Notes: generated from the sequence alone by a model not told the origin. Positions 51,520 to 60,523 are shown, counted from the first letter of the stretch. The stretch: DNA of 64,000 nt from an uncultured Oscillibacter sp. (GCA_910589315.1 CAJUTB010000012.1:1-64000); one strand, 5' to 3'. A program made the numbers and translations.

Positions 51520-52335
51520 CTGTCCCAGGCCGTAGACCCGGTTCGCATTTTCATGGAACACCGCCGCCCAATGCCGCTCGGGCACAAGGCTTTGGATAAA
51601 GGAAACGTATTCGCCCAGGTTGATGATGGGCCAGTCCGTTCCGAACAAAAACCGGCTCCAATCGCCGGACGCCGCCAGCCATGTCCGCAATAAAAAGACA
51701 TATCCCGCCTGTTCCGCGTGGTACTCCGCCAGGTTTACGCGGCCTTCCAAAAGGCCGGAAAGATCGGCGGAAACATTCGGGTTTTTCGCAAGCACCGCCG
51801 CGGCGGATTCCAAAAAGGGATTTCCAAAATGGCACATCACAAACCGCGTCTCCGGATGGTCCGCCGCCACTTCGTCCAGCGACAGGGGATGGCAGTATTT
51901 CAAATGCGCCTGGGGAAACGACGTAAGGCCCATATGGACGGCCACGGGTTTTTTGTACCGCGCCGCCAGTTCATACACCGGCCCGTACAGCGGGTCCGAC
52001 AGCCGGAGCTTGTTGTAGCCGGGATACAGCTTCACGCCGCAGCAGCTCTCCCGCTGCAAATTTGCCTCTACCTTCTCCGCCAGGTCCGGTATTACCGCGC
52101 CCCCGCTGTCCAGCAGGGAGCTGTCCAGGCCGATGCAGTAATGAAACAGGTCCGCCGGGTAGTCGTGATACGCCGGGTCCAGACTGCGGTTGCCCATGAC
52201 CACGCCATGGACAATTTCCAATTCCCCGTAAACCTGCCGCAGATGCTCGATGCTGTTGTGATGTCCCACGTTCTGCGCCATCTCCTCCGCCTCCGGGTTC
52301 CGGAACAAATGCAGGTGCGCGTCAATGATTTTCAT
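51517..52335 (-). CDS. Amidohydrolase family metal-dependent hydrolase
   Basis: The ATG at 52335, behind AAAGGAGAGG, gives 272 residues. It is a TIM-barrel protein: IIDAHLHLF is the HxH metal motif. Further family blocks are GVKLYPGYN, KPVAVHMG, ETRFVMCHFGNP and RFLFGTDWP with the final metal Asp. This is the amidohydrolase_2 (COG2159) group, mostly decarboxylases or lactone hydrolases; the substrate is unknown. It stands alone with its own terminator and no sign that it belongs to the CIS. Confidence 0.9.
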   Translation of the reverse strand: MKIIDAHLHLFRNPEAEEMAQNVGHHNSIEHLRQVYGELEIVHGVVMGNRSLDPAYHDYPADLFHYCIGLDSSLLDSGGAVIPDLAEKVEANLQRESCCGVKLYPGYNKLRLSDPLYGPVYELAARYKKPVAVHMGLTSFPQAHLKYCHPLSLDEVAADHPETRFVMCHFGNPFLESAAAVLAKNPNVSADLSGLLEGRVNLAEYHAEQAGYVFLLRTWLAASGDWSRFLFGTDWPIINLGEYVSFIQSLVPERHWAAVFHENANRVYGLGQ

Positions 52336-52425
52336 GAAATCCTCTCCTTTGGGTACAAACGGTAAGACGCTGTTATTATAGCACACCCGGCGGAAACTGT
52401 CAGCCGCAAAAAAGAGCGCTTCGCC

Positions 52426-53379
52426 TCATTCCTGCGACGCGCTCACGGAAAAGGCCGCCGGACGCAGCGGCAGCGTCAAGGTAATGCCCATTCCCCGGCC
52501 CAGGCTGCTCTGGGCCGAGATGGCCCCGCCATGGGCCTCTACCGTCCGCCTGACCAGATACAGGCCGTAGCCCTGGCCGCGGACGTGATTGGAACCCTGA
52601 AAATTGGCCTCGAAAATGTGCGCCGTCTCCTCCTCCGGCAGGCCCATTCCGTCGTCCCGGACCTGAATATCCACCTGCTCGCCCTTCCGCACCACGCGGA
52701 TGGTAACGCTTCCGGGACGGCCCATGTATTTGACGGCGTTTTCCAAAAGATTAAACAGCACCCGATTCATCAGGTATGAATCCATTTGCACCGTGAGATG
52801 GTCTTCCTGGGACACCACCTGCACGCTGACGCCCTGTTCCGCCGCCGCTGTGCGGATGTCGGCCGCCGCCTGGCGCACCAAATCCATCAGGTCGATTTCC
52901 GAATAGGAAAGCTGGTTGAACAGCCCGTCTGTGGAAAACTGCCGGCTCATGACATCCGTCATGTACTGACTCCGCTGGACGATTTTTCCCAGGTACTCCC
53001 GCCGGACCTCCGGGTCCGTAATGACATCCCCTTCCAGCAGCTCCGCATAACCCTGGATAATCGCCACCGGCATCCGCAGGCTGTGGGACAACGTACTCCG
53101 AAACGCTTCCAATTCCCGGCGGCTCGATACCGCCTGGTTCTTCATCGCCTCCTGATACTCCAGCTCCCGCGTTTCCAGAGCCGCCGCATAATCCTGCCGC
53201 TCCGCCGCCTGCATCCGCTTCCTGCGGCGCAGCAGGACGGCGGCCGACGCGATGCCCAGCAATTCCAGCAGCAGTCCCGGAATCCCTGCCGTTCCCGCCG
53301 TCAGCCACAGGCCGCAGCTCCCCAGAAACGCCCCGCATACCAGCACAGTCAATATACCGTCCTTTTCTTTCAAATTCAC
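52426..53379 (-). CDS. Sensor histidine kinase
   Basis: The start is GTG behind AAAGGAAGTG. The 317-residue protein has two membrane helices with almost no outside loop (about 9-50). A short coiled coil follows, then a HisKA region STLSHSLRMPVAIIQGYAELL with phospho-acceptor His99, and a HATPase domain (NLLENAVKYMG, DDGMGLPEEE, GQGYGLYLVRRTVEAHGG). The intramembrane-sensing layout suggests detection of envelope state or another protein. It is divergent from the response regulator gene across 252 bases and lies next to the CIS locus. Confidence 0.9.
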   Translation of the reverse strand: MNLKEKDGILTVLVCGAFLGSCGLWLTAGTAGIPGLLLELLGIASAAVLLRRRKRMQAAERQDYAAALETRELEYQEAMKNQAVSSRRELEAFRSTLSHSLRMPVAIIQGYAELLEGDVITDPEVRREYLGKIVQRSQYMTDVMSRQFSTDGLFNQLSYSEIDLMDLVRQAAADIRTAAAEQGVSVQVVSQEDHLTVQMDSYLMNRVLFNLLENAVKYMGRPGSVTIRVVRKGEQVDIQVRDDGMGLPEEETAHIFEANFQGSNHVRGQGYGLYLVRRTVEAHGGAISAQSSLGRGMGITLTLPLRPAAFSVSASQE

Positions 53380-53586
53380 ACACTTCCTTTTTTGGTGGTG
53401 ACATTTGCCGGTCTTTGTTGTATAATTTCTTTGCCATGCTATTTATGCAAAAAAACGGCCCCTTTTCAAAAGGCCAGTTTCCATTGTCTCTTTGCATTAC
53501 CATAACATTTTCCAGTGTAATGTCAAGCCGCATCACACAAGATGTTGGAATCACGCATAAGATGTCCGCTTCCGCTTCCAAAAATA

Positions 53587-53595
53587 TGGTATAAT
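53587..53595 (+). promoter_or_regulatory. Extended -10 promoter of the response-regulator operon
   Basis: TGGTATAAT (53587-53595) is a perfect extended -10, about 37 bases before the regulator ATG. No clear -35 is seen. The promoter type is the same as that of the CIS operon. Confidence 0.6.
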
Positions 53596-53631
53596 AGTGA
53601 CGATATTTTTCGAGCTAGGAGATGGATATTT

Positions 53632-54303
53632 ATGTATTCGATTTTGCTGGTGGAGGATGACCGGGACCTTTCCGCCATCACTCATGCCAACCTCGCTCAC
53701 GCAGGACATCAGGTGGACGCCGCCTTTACCTGCGCCCAGGCGGAGACGCTTCTTGCCAAGAAGCAATACGACATGATTCTTCTGGATGTCATGCTCCCCG
53801 ACCGTTCCGGCAGCGAGCTTTGCCGCTCCATCCGCAAGGACTGCGACAGCCCGATTATTTTCCTCAGCTGCGTCGAGAGCAGTGACACCATCGTCAACGC
53901 CCTCCGCAGCGGCGGGGACGATTACATGGTTAAGCCTGTCCGCTATCCGGAGCTTCTGGCCCGCGTGGATGCCGTCATCCGGCGTTCCCACCAGAAAAAG
54001 CGCGCTTCCCAGCGGGTTTTCCAGTCCTTTACGATGGATATCCCCCACCGCCGCATTCTCCGGGACGGCCAGGAGGTGGATTTATCCTCCATCGAATTCG
54101 CTTTGCTGCAATACATGACCAGCCATCCCGACACCCTTCTGCTCTATCAGGACCTGTATCAAAACGTCTGGGCCACCGACAGCCTGGGGGACTTCCGCAC
54201 CGTTATGGTACACATTTCCAACCTTCGGAAGAAAATCGACCCGAACCGCCGGGGGATTATCGAAACCGTCCGGGGCGCGGGTTACATCTTTTCCGACGTT
54301 TGA
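53632..54303 (+). CDS. Response regulator, OmpR/PhoB family
   Basis: The ATG at 53632 after AGGAGATGG gives 223 residues. The receiver domain (ILLVEDDRDL, MILLDVMLPDRSG with phospho-acceptor Asp52, KPVRYPELLARV) is followed by a winged-helix domain (SQRVFQSFTMDIPHRRIL, LRKKIDPNRRGIIETVRGAGYIF). It pairs with the divergent kinase. It is co-directional with the AAA+ ATPase gene 21 bases downstream, so it probably controls that operon and may activate the CIS promoter. Confidence 0.93.
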   Translation: MYSILLVEDDRDLSAITHANLAHAGHQVDAAFTCAQAETLLAKKQYDMILLDVMLPDRSGSELCRSIRKDCDSPIIFLSCVESSDTIVNALRSGGDDYMVKPVRYPELLARVDAVIRRSHQKKRASQRVFQSFTMDIPHRRILRDGQEVDLSSIEFALLQYMTSHPDTLLLYQDLYQNVWATDSLGDFRTVMVHISNLRKKIDPNRRGIIETVRGAGYIFSDV

Positions 54304-54324
54304 CGGCTTGCCAAAGGAGGCATT

Positions 54325-56568
54325 ATGGATTTTTTTGATTTGGACCGGCGGCAGCAGCCCTTCGCCAGTTATCAGGACTATACAAACCATCTCTTTACCT
54401 GCGTGAATTTGCAGCTTTCCGCCTACATTCAACGCCTGATGGCGTTGTTTGCCAAGGACAGCGGCGGTTTTAAGAACGTTCTTTATCCCGACATCGAGGT
54501 AGCAAGAGACTTGTGCGAACAGCAGCTTTTGGACGCCCGGTCCGCCCTTTCGCCGCCGGACGGCCAGGAACCGGAGGAAATTTCCGCCGGATTGGAGGAC
54601 CTGTTTGCAGACATCATGGAGGACGAACCGGAGGCGGAACCAGCCCTATCGCCGGAAGAAATTCTGAACTACATCGACGCGCGGGCCGCCTTAACCGAAG
54701 TCCCTCTGCCGCTCTATACCCTCTGCCGGGACTTTGCCCCCTTCACCCGTTTCTGCTTTGCCTGCGGCATCCTCTCCTCAACCCAGACGCGTTATGCGTC
54801 CATTTTTCAGGTGGTAAACCAGAACGGCGGCCAATCGGCCCCCAGCATCGAATCCGCCGCGCGGGTTTTCTTTGGCGAACAGTTCACCATCACTGGGGCT
54901 TACGGGCAAATGTCTCTGGCGTTGGAAGAGCTTCAACCCATTCTGACGCTGCAAATCAATGGGGCAATGCCCTTTTCCACTCTGATTTCCCCCGACAAGC
55001 GGATGATTGATTTCCTTTTTGGAACGCACCCTATGCAGATCGACGAAACCTACGTCCGCTTTTTCTCCCGCCTGCCGGAACCGGAGGACCCGTTCCTGGC
55101 AAACGCCCAGGTTCTCGACGCCCTGCGGATTTCCTATGAAAGCGGCGTCCGTCTGTTCTCCCTCTTTGGCGACGAGGGGTCCGGACGGAAGTTCACTATC
55201 CGGCATTTCTGCCGGGAGCAGGGCGTTTCCTGCATCTCCATCAACTGCGCCAAGCTCTTCGTATACGATTTCCGGTTCGTGGAGCAGGCCCTTTGGGCGG
55301 CGGCGCGGGAATGCATCCTCACGGGAGCCTGCATCTGTCTGGACGGCCTGAGCTATAAAGAACCGGAAAAGGACAAATTTTTCGGCTACATGGACTTGGC
55401 CTTCGGCAAATTTCTCCGGCAGGGGCTGACGGTGTTTGCCGTCAGCAAGGAAAAACTGCCTATGCGGGAGATGACGGACCTTGATTTCACCCAGTTGGAA
55501 CTCCCCACCCCTACCAACGCCGAGCGGGAAACCGTCTGGCAATTTTATGCGAAGCCGTATATCCTGGGCCCGGATGTGGAACTCTCTGAAATGGCGGTAA
55601 AATTCCTGTTCACACCAGGCAAGATCAAGGCGGCCCTGCGGCAAGGCAAGGCTCTGGCGGCTATGGAAAAATTTTTGGATATTCCCCGTTCCGTTTTGTT
55701 CCAGGCGTGTTATAATCAGATGAGCCACGAGCTGACTCAGAAGGCTACGAAAATCAAGGCCAATTTCGGCTGGGACGACATTGTCATGAACCCGGACCAG
55801 CGGCTGGCCCTGAAAAATGCCTGCGACCAGCTCTTGTTCCGGAAAAAAGTTTACGAGGAATGGGACTACAACCGGAAATATCCCTACGGGCGCGGCCTCT
55901 CCGTGCTGCTGTTCGGCGCGCCGGGGACCGGTAAATCCATGTGTGCCCAGGTCATCGCCCACGAGCTGAATCTGGAGCTTTACCGCGTGGATTTGAGTAA
56001 GGTTGTCGACAAATATGTAGGCGAAACAGAAAAATCCATCTCCATGATTTTCCGGGAGGCCAAGAAGTGCAACGTCGTTTTGTTTTTCGACGAATGCGAC
56101 ACCTTGTTTGCCAAGCGTTCCGACGACGGCGGAAGCAACCAGTCCTCTAACAACAACAAAACCGCCCTGCTCTTGCAGGAGGTGGAGGCGTATGACGGCG
56201 TGTCCGTTCTGGCCACCAACTATAAGCACAACATCGACCCCGCCTTCTTCCGCCGGATGAAATTCATCGTGGAATTCCAGTTCCCCGATGTGGAGACCCG
56301 TAAGGTTCTTTGGACCACCACCATCCCCGCATCCACTCCTTTGGCGGAAGATGTGGACATTGACTTTCTGGCGGAACGGTTCGAGTTTGTGGGCGGCAAT
56401 ATCAAAAACTGCATCTTAAACGCGGCCTTCCTCGCGGCGGCAGACCCCGAGGCCGAAGGCGAAGTGCATATGAAACACTACCTGCAAGCCATTAAATACG
56501 AATTTGTGAAAACCGGCAAGGTGTTTACGCGGGCCGACTTCGAGCCTTACGCCAGCATGGTTTTGTAA
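54325..56568 (+). CDS. CIS-associated AAA+ ATPase (Cis15-like)
   Basis: The 747-residue protein has an N-terminal helical region. A degenerate nucleotide-binding domain follows (LFGDEGSGRKFTIRHFCRE near residue 280). The C-terminal AAA+ domain is intact, with Walker A GAPGTGKS (about 531), Walker B VVLFFDECDTLF (about 583) and arginine-finger region PAFFRRMKFIVEF. The layout matches the ATPases of eCIS loci, whose exact job (assembly, loading or recycling) is unsettled. AAAGGAGG precedes the ATG. It is outside the main operon, under the response-regulator promoter. Confidence 0.88.
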   Translation: MDFFDLDRRQQPFASYQDYTNHLFTCVNLQLSAYIQRLMALFAKDSGGFKNVLYPDIEVARDLCEQQLLDARSALSPPDGQEPEEISAGLEDLFADIMEDEPEAEPALSPEEILNYIDARAALTEVPLPLYTLCRDFAPFTRFCFACGILSSTQTRYASIFQVVNQNGGQSAPSIESAARVFFGEQFTITGAYGQMSLALEELQPILTLQINGAMPFSTLISPDKRMIDFLFGTHPMQIDETYVRFFSRLPEPEDPFLANAQVLDALRISYESGVRLFSLFGDEGSGRKFTIRHFCREQGVSCISINCAKLFVYDFRFVEQALWAAARECILTGACICLDGLSYKEPEKDKFFGYMDLAFGKFLRQGLTVFAVSKEKLPMREMTDLDFTQLELPTPTNAERETVWQFYAKPYILGPDVELSEMAVKFLFTPGKIKAALRQGKALAAMEKFLDIPRSVLFQACYNQMSHELTQKATKIKANFGWDDIVMNPDQRLALKNACDQLLFRKKVYEEWDYNRKYPYGRGLSVLLFGAPGTGKSMCAQVIAHELNLELYRVDLSKVVDKYVGETEKSISMIFREAKKCNVVLFFDECDTLFAKRSDDGGSNQSSNNNKTALLLQEVEAYDGVSVLATNYKHNIDPAFFRRMKFIVEFQFPDVETRKVLWTTTIPASTPLAEDVDIDFLAERFEFVGGNIKNCILNAAFLAAADPEAEGEVHMKHYLQAIKYEFVKTGKVFTRADFEPYASMVL

Positions 56569-56584
56569 AGGAAGGTGTTCTTCC

Positions 56585-56818
56585 ATGCGTTCAATCGACC
56601 GGCTGGAACAGCAGCGGCGGATGAAACGGCAGAAACAGAATCTCCCGCCTCCCGACGAGGAGACGGAAGAAGAAATGGAACCGCCGAAATTCGTGCCTCT
56701 GAACCGGATGCAAAGTGCGTTCGGCGGCGTGGACGGCGCGGAGGGCCTCAATACGGCCCCCTCCGTCTTCGACGCCCAGGCCGTTTTTCACACAGAGCAA
56801 GGAGGAAATTTATTTTGA
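56585..56818 (+). CDS. Small charged protein, 77 aa
   Basis: The ATG at 56585 sits behind AAGGAAGGTG. The product begins MRSIDRLEQQRRMKRQKQNL, continues with an acidic Pro-rich part (PPPDEETEEEMEPPKF), and ends AQAVFHTEQGGNLF. It is probably unstructured. It is in an operon with the ATPase gene, and its stop overlaps the TTG start of the next gene (TTGA). I do not recognise a family. It could be a partner or adaptor of the ATPase. Confidence 0.65.
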   Translation: MRSIDRLEQQRRMKRQKQNLPPPDEETEEEMEPPKFVPLNRMQSAFGGVDGAEGLNTAPSVFDAQAVFHTEQGGNLF

Positions 56819-57195
56819 ACTGCGATCAATGCGGAGGGACTTCCTCCGGAAGCTGTGAAGGCTGCGGCGGCTGTTCCAATACGGCCCTCTACCTCTCGCC
56901 GGAAGAACTGGAGATGCTGCGCCGCTTCGCTCAGACGCCTTTTCTTCCGGCGGCGGCGAAAAACGGGCCGGACGGGCCGGTTTTCCTGGAGGAGCCGGGG
57001 CAGGACCCCAGGGAACTCCGAAACACCCTCCGTAGCCTTGCGAAAAAGGGCCTGATTCGCGTGGACTACGATATTCCAATATCCAATTTTGACTATCGGG
57101 CCTATGAAGCGTATCCCCTTCATGGCAGCATGGCTCTGACCGCCCGGGGACAGGCCGTGGTGGAATTGATGGAAATTCAGGGAGTTGAAGAGTAG
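56815..57195 (+). CDS. Cys-rich small protein with winged-helix-like tail, 126 aa
   Basis: The start is TTG at 56815, behind AAGGAGG and overlapping the previous stop. The N-terminus has six Cys in CDQCGGTSSGSCEGCGGCS, a likely metal-binding knot. Then LSPEELEMLRRFAQTPFLPA and LRNTLRSLAKKGLIRVDYDIPI look like a winged-helix domain (RNTLRSLAKKGLI). The combination suggests a metal- or redox-responsive regulator or adaptor. No exact family is recognised. It lies between the ATPase and tcdA genes. Confidence 0.72.
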   Translation: MNCDQCGGTSSGSCEGCGGCSNTALYLSPEELEMLRRFAQTPFLPAAAKNGPDGPVFLEEPGQDPRELRNTLRSLAKKGLIRVDYDIPISNFDYRAYEAYPLHGSMALTARGQAVVELMEIQGVEE

Positions 57196-57196
57196 T

Positions 57197-57961
57197 ATGT
57201 GGGACCAGTTTTCCAGAACCGCCCTCCTGCTTGGCGAGGCCGGCATGGAGCGTTTGCAGCGGGCGCATATTGCGGTATTTGGTCTGGGCGGCGTGGGCGG
57301 CTGGGCCGCCGAGGCCCTGGCCCGCAGCGGCGTCGGAACCCTTACCCTGGTGGACGACGACCGGATTGGCCGTTCAAACCTCAACCGGCAGATTTTCGCC
57401 CTGACCTCCACCATAGGCCGCGACAAGGCCGAAGCCGCCAGGGACCGCCTCCTGGACATCAACCCGGAGGCCGTCATATATGTCCGCAAGATTTTCTTTG
57501 GTCCCCAGACGGCGGAACAGTTTGATTTCACGCAGTATAGCTACATCATCGACGCCATCGATACCGTGACCGGAAAATTGGAGCTGGTCGCGCAGGCCCG
57601 GCGGGCCGGTACGCCGGTGATCAGTTCCATGGGCACGGGAAACAAGCTCCATCCCGCCGCGCTGGAAGTGGCGGACATTTATGAAACTTCCGTCTGCCCG
57701 CTGGCCCGCGTCATGCGCAAGGAGCTAAAACGCCGTGGCGTTCCGGCTCTGAAAGTCGTCTACTCCAAAGAGCCGCCCCTTCCCCTCCAGGGCCGCGCCG
57801 CGCCGGAGGAAGAACCCGACCGGGGCGGAACGCCTTCCAGCCGCCGCTCCATTCCCGGAAGCTGCGCCTTTGTACCGCCTGCGGCGGGCCTGCTGATCGC
57901 CAGCGAAGTCGTGCGGGACCTCCTCGCGCTCCCGGACGGACAGCCTTCCTCCCTCCCTTGA
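57197..57961 (+). CDS. tcdA: tRNA threonylcarbamoyladenosine dehydratase
   Basis: The ATG at 57197 gives 254 residues (an in-frame TTG at 57185 lacks spacing to GGGAG). MWDQFSRTALLLGEAGMERL is the family start. GLGGVGGW is the nucleotide loop, LTLVDDDRIGRSNLNRQIFA the ThiF/MoeB adenylation site, and VCPLARVMRKELKRRG a TcdA mark. It closes t6A to cyclic ct6A at tRNA position 37. It is unrelated to the CIS genes and likely joined to their operon by position only. Confidence 0.92.
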   Translation: MWDQFSRTALLLGEAGMERLQRAHIAVFGLGGVGGWAAEALARSGVGTLTLVDDDRIGRSNLNRQIFALTSTIGRDKAEAARDRLLDINPEAVIYVRKIFFGPQTAEQFDFTQYSYIIDAIDTVTGKLELVAQARRAGTPVISSMGTGNKLHPAALEVADIYETSVCPLARVMRKELKRRGVPALKVVYSKEPPLPLQGRAAPEEEPDRGGTPSSRRSIPGSCAFVPPAAGLLIASEVVRDLLALPDGQPSSLP

Positions 57962-57965
57962 GCGA

Positions 57966-58001
57966 AACCGCACCCGGATGCAAAAGCATCCGGGTGCGGT
58001 T
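57966..58001. terminator. Terminator after tcdA
   Basis: AACCGCACCCGGATG pairs with CATCCGGGTGCGGTT around CAAAAG, followed by TGTCTTT. It lies between the convergent tcdA and tctA remnant. Confidence 0.85.
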
Positions 58002-58022
58002 GTCTTTGGACCGAAAAACAGG

Positions 58023-58690
58023 TTATTCCTGCGCCTTTTGGGCTTCCTTCGCGGCGGCTTCACGTTTGTTAATCTTGCTCTGGTTATAGATCGAGAACAA
58101 AATCACCGCAACCGCCACCAGCAAAAAGCCCACGGAAATTGGGGACGTGGCAATGGCAAAGAAATTGCCCTTCTGGATGTTCATGAAGCGGACGAAGTTC
58201 TTCTCGCACATAGGCCCAAGAATCAAGGTCAGCAGAATCGGGGAGAGCGGGAATTCATACTTATTCATCAGCCAGCCGAGCACGCCGAAGGCTACGCAAA
58301 CGCCCACGTCAAATACGTTTTTGTTGATGGAATACGCGCCCAGCAGGGAGATGATCAGGATGATCGGATACAGCATCTTTTTCTCTACGGAGACAATCTT
58401 CGCAAAGAACCGGACGCCGCCGCAGCCCACAATCAGCATACACAGATTCGCCAGCATCAGGGCGGCAAACACGCTGTAAACGGTAGGCAGTTCGGAAATG
58501 TACATCATCGGACCGGGCTGGATTCCCTTCATGATAAACGCACCCAGCAGAATCGCCGTTACCGCGTCGCCGGGCACGCCCAGCGAGAGCAGAGGGATCA
58601 TCGCGCCGCCGGAACAGCCGTTGTTGGCCGATTCCGTCGCGGCTACGCCCTGCGGAATACCGGTGCCGTACAGGCCCTTCCCTTTACAGA
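58023..58690 (-). pseudogene. Truncated tctA (tripartite tricarboxylate transporter permease)
   Basis: Reading down from about 58690, the frame gives KGKGLYGTGIPQGVAATESANN then GCSGGAMIPLLSLGVPGDAVTAILLGAF. This is the conserved central motif of TctA permeases, followed by the C-terminal membrane part (LPTVYSVFAALMLANLCMLIVG). A full TctA has about 500 residues; roughly the first half is missing. The frame begins inside the 3' end of the NifU-like gene with no start. An internal ATG at 58601 would give 192 residues. TctB and TctC genes are absent. It looks like the product of a deletion. Confidence 0.82.
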
Positions 58691-58977
58691 TGATGGTCCC
58701 GCAGAAGCCGTTTTGCCTGCTCCCACAGCTCGTCGCTGACGTTCTGCACCACCACCACCTTTTCCACCAGCTCCGGTACGGCGGCGGTCAGCTCGGCTTC
58801 CACCAGGGATTCGTTTGTCAGGTCCGCCGAGGGGCACCCGGCGCACTGCCCCAGCATCTTCACATACAGCACGCCGTTTTCCAGACGGTCAACGGCAATC
58901 TCTCCGCCGTGATTCCGCAGGGACGGCCGGACCTTTTCGTCTAAAACAACCTCAATCCGTTTCAAATTTTCATTCAT
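58684..58977 (-). CDS. NifU-like C-terminal domain protein
   Basis: The ATG at 58977, behind GGAGGAGG, gives 97 residues. RIEVVLDEKVRPSLRNHGGEIAVDRLENGVLYV and GQCAGCPSADLT with the CxxC pair define the NifU C-terminal (Nfu) fold, a scaffold for 4Fe-4S cluster delivery. The start overlaps the MoxR-type gene by eight bases. The last bases fuse into the tctA remnant, so its natural C-terminus may have been altered by the deletion, although the domain appears complete. Confidence 0.9.
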   Translation of the reverse strand: MNENLKRIEVVLDEKVRPSLRNHGGEIAVDRLENGVLYVKMLGQCAGCPSADLTNESLVEAELTAAVPELVEKVVVVQNVSDELWEQAKRLLRDHHL

Positions 58978-60499
58978 GCGTATCCTCCTCCGCCGCTTTT
59001 GCTGCGGCAATTTCTTCTCGAATCCGATGACGGGTATCGTCAAACAACAGCTCCCGGTTATGGCGGAAATAGGCGTCGCAGCCGAAGGTTTCCACATACC
59101 AGCTGGTATCGTATCCGGCGGTGATTTCCGTCACAAAAATCACCAGCTCCTGTCCCTGGCCGAAGGTTGTTTCCAAAAACCGGAAAGCATTGTCCATCAG
59201 CCGTCCGGCCTCCTCCGCCAAAGCCTTCCGCCGGGCCACCTCGCCGCCGAACCGTTCCCGCACGGCGTCCATCGCCTCTCCTGACGCAATGACGGACGCC
59301 TGGGCCAGAGACTTCCGGTAATCTTCCAGCGCGTTGACCTCCAGCTGAACAAGGTTCTGTTGCTCCTTGTCCAGCTGTCCCGCGTCCTTAGCGCGTTTGA
59401 GGGTCTCCCGGCGGCGCCGCACAAGGCTTTCCAGAATTTCCGCCGGTACGCCGCCGGTTTCCAGCAACGTCCGGAAGTCCGTCAGCGCGCCATGCAGAGC
59501 CTCCGTCAAGGCGTCCTGCCGCCGGGCCTCCCGGGCCGCTTCCGACAAACGCGACAGCAGCAGTCCCATCACCGACAACTTTTCGTCAAACGGCGCGGCC
59601 CGCAGCTCGGAAACCGTAACCGGACGCCAGGTTCCCTGTAGGATTTCGTCTACATGGTAAATTTTCCGGTACTTGTTGTAAAGCTCCAGATAGTTGGCGA
59701 AATCCCTTGCAATCCGCGGGAGCTGAATATACTGCCCAATGACTTCCCGGCTCGCCGGAATCTCCAATTCCTCGTAAACGCAGAGCAGTTCCGACAAATC
59801 CTCCCAGCCTCTGGCCGTGGCAAACTGCAAACCGTCCTGGGCAGTTTCCACGCGGTAAAAATTTTCCTTTTTAATGTCCAGGTAGGAAACCACCGCCCCA
59901 TGCAGGCCCTTCCGGCGGGCGTACTCCTTCCAGACACCGAAGTCCTCCGAAACGTCGATCCGCTTCACCCGGTCCAGCGTCACCACGTCGAACTCCCGCA
60001 CAGAACGGTTATATTCCGGCGGGTTTCCTGCGGCGGCAATCAGCCAGCCCTCCGGCAGCCGCTGGTTTCCAAAGGTCTTGCACTGCAAGAATTGCAGCAT
60101 CATCGGCGCAAGCGTCTCCGACACGCAGTTGATCTCGTCCAGGAAAAGAATTCCCTCTTTCAAGCCGGTTTTTTCCATCAGCCCATACACAGACGCCAGA
60201 ATTTCGCTCATGGTGTATTCCGTGATGGAAACTGTCTCCCCGCCGTAAGTCCGTTTCTCAATGAAGGGCAGGCCCACTGCGCTTTGCCGGGTGTGGTGGG
60301 TGATGGTGTACGCCACCAGCCCCACGCCCGTTTCGGCGGCAATCTGCTCCATAATTTGGGTCTTTCCCACGCCTGGAGGCCCCATCAGCAGCACCGGCCG
60401 CTGGCGGACGGGCGGAATCCGGTAGTTGCCCAGAGCATCCTTTGCCAGATAGGCCCGGAGGGTATTGGTGATTTCCTGTTTTGCCTGTTTGATATTCAT
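58970..60499 (-). CDS. MoxR-type AAA ATPase
   Basis: The 509-residue protein has Walker A GPPGVGKTQ, Walker B GILFLDEINCVSE and the sensor region LIAAAGNPPEYNRSV of MoxR/RavA-type ATPases. A long helical C-terminal part follows (LVRRRRETLKRAKDAGQLDKEQQ). It works with the VWA protein encoded just upstream. MoxR-VWA pairs act as chaperones in metal-centre or complex maturation; the client is unknown. The NifU-like gene overlaps its end. Confidence 0.9.
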   Translation of the reverse strand: MNIKQAKQEITNTLRAYLAKDALGNYRIPPVRQRPVLLMGPPGVGKTQIMEQIAAETGVGLVAYTITHHTRQSAVGLPFIEKRTYGGETVSITEYTMSEILASVYGLMEKTGLKEGILFLDEINCVSETLAPMMLQFLQCKTFGNQRLPEGWLIAAAGNPPEYNRSVREFDVVTLDRVKRIDVSEDFGVWKEYARRKGLHGAVVSYLDIKKENFYRVETAQDGLQFATARGWEDLSELLCVYEELEIPASREVIGQYIQLPRIARDFANYLELYNKYRKIYHVDEILQGTWRPVTVSELRAAPFDEKLSVMGLLLSRLSEAAREARRQDALTEALHGALTDFRTLLETGGVPAEILESLVRRRRETLKRAKDAGQLDKEQQNLVQLEVNALEDYRKSLAQASVIASGEAMDAVRERFGGEVARRKALAEEAGRLMDNAFRFLETTFGQGQELVIFVTEITAGYDTSWYVETFGCDAYFRHNRELLFDDTRHRIREEIAAAKAAEEDTHE

Positions 60500-60523
60500 G
60501 ATGCGGTTTCGCCTCTCCTTCTC

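Noticed and set aside
51517..52335. Amidohydrolase as a CIS effector
   Set aside because: It has its own ribosome site and terminator, is outside the operon and looks like a metabolic enzyme.
54778..56229. 483-codon minus-strand frame opposite the AAA+ ATPase gene
   Set aside because: Shadow; the plus strand has Walker motifs and a good ribosome site.
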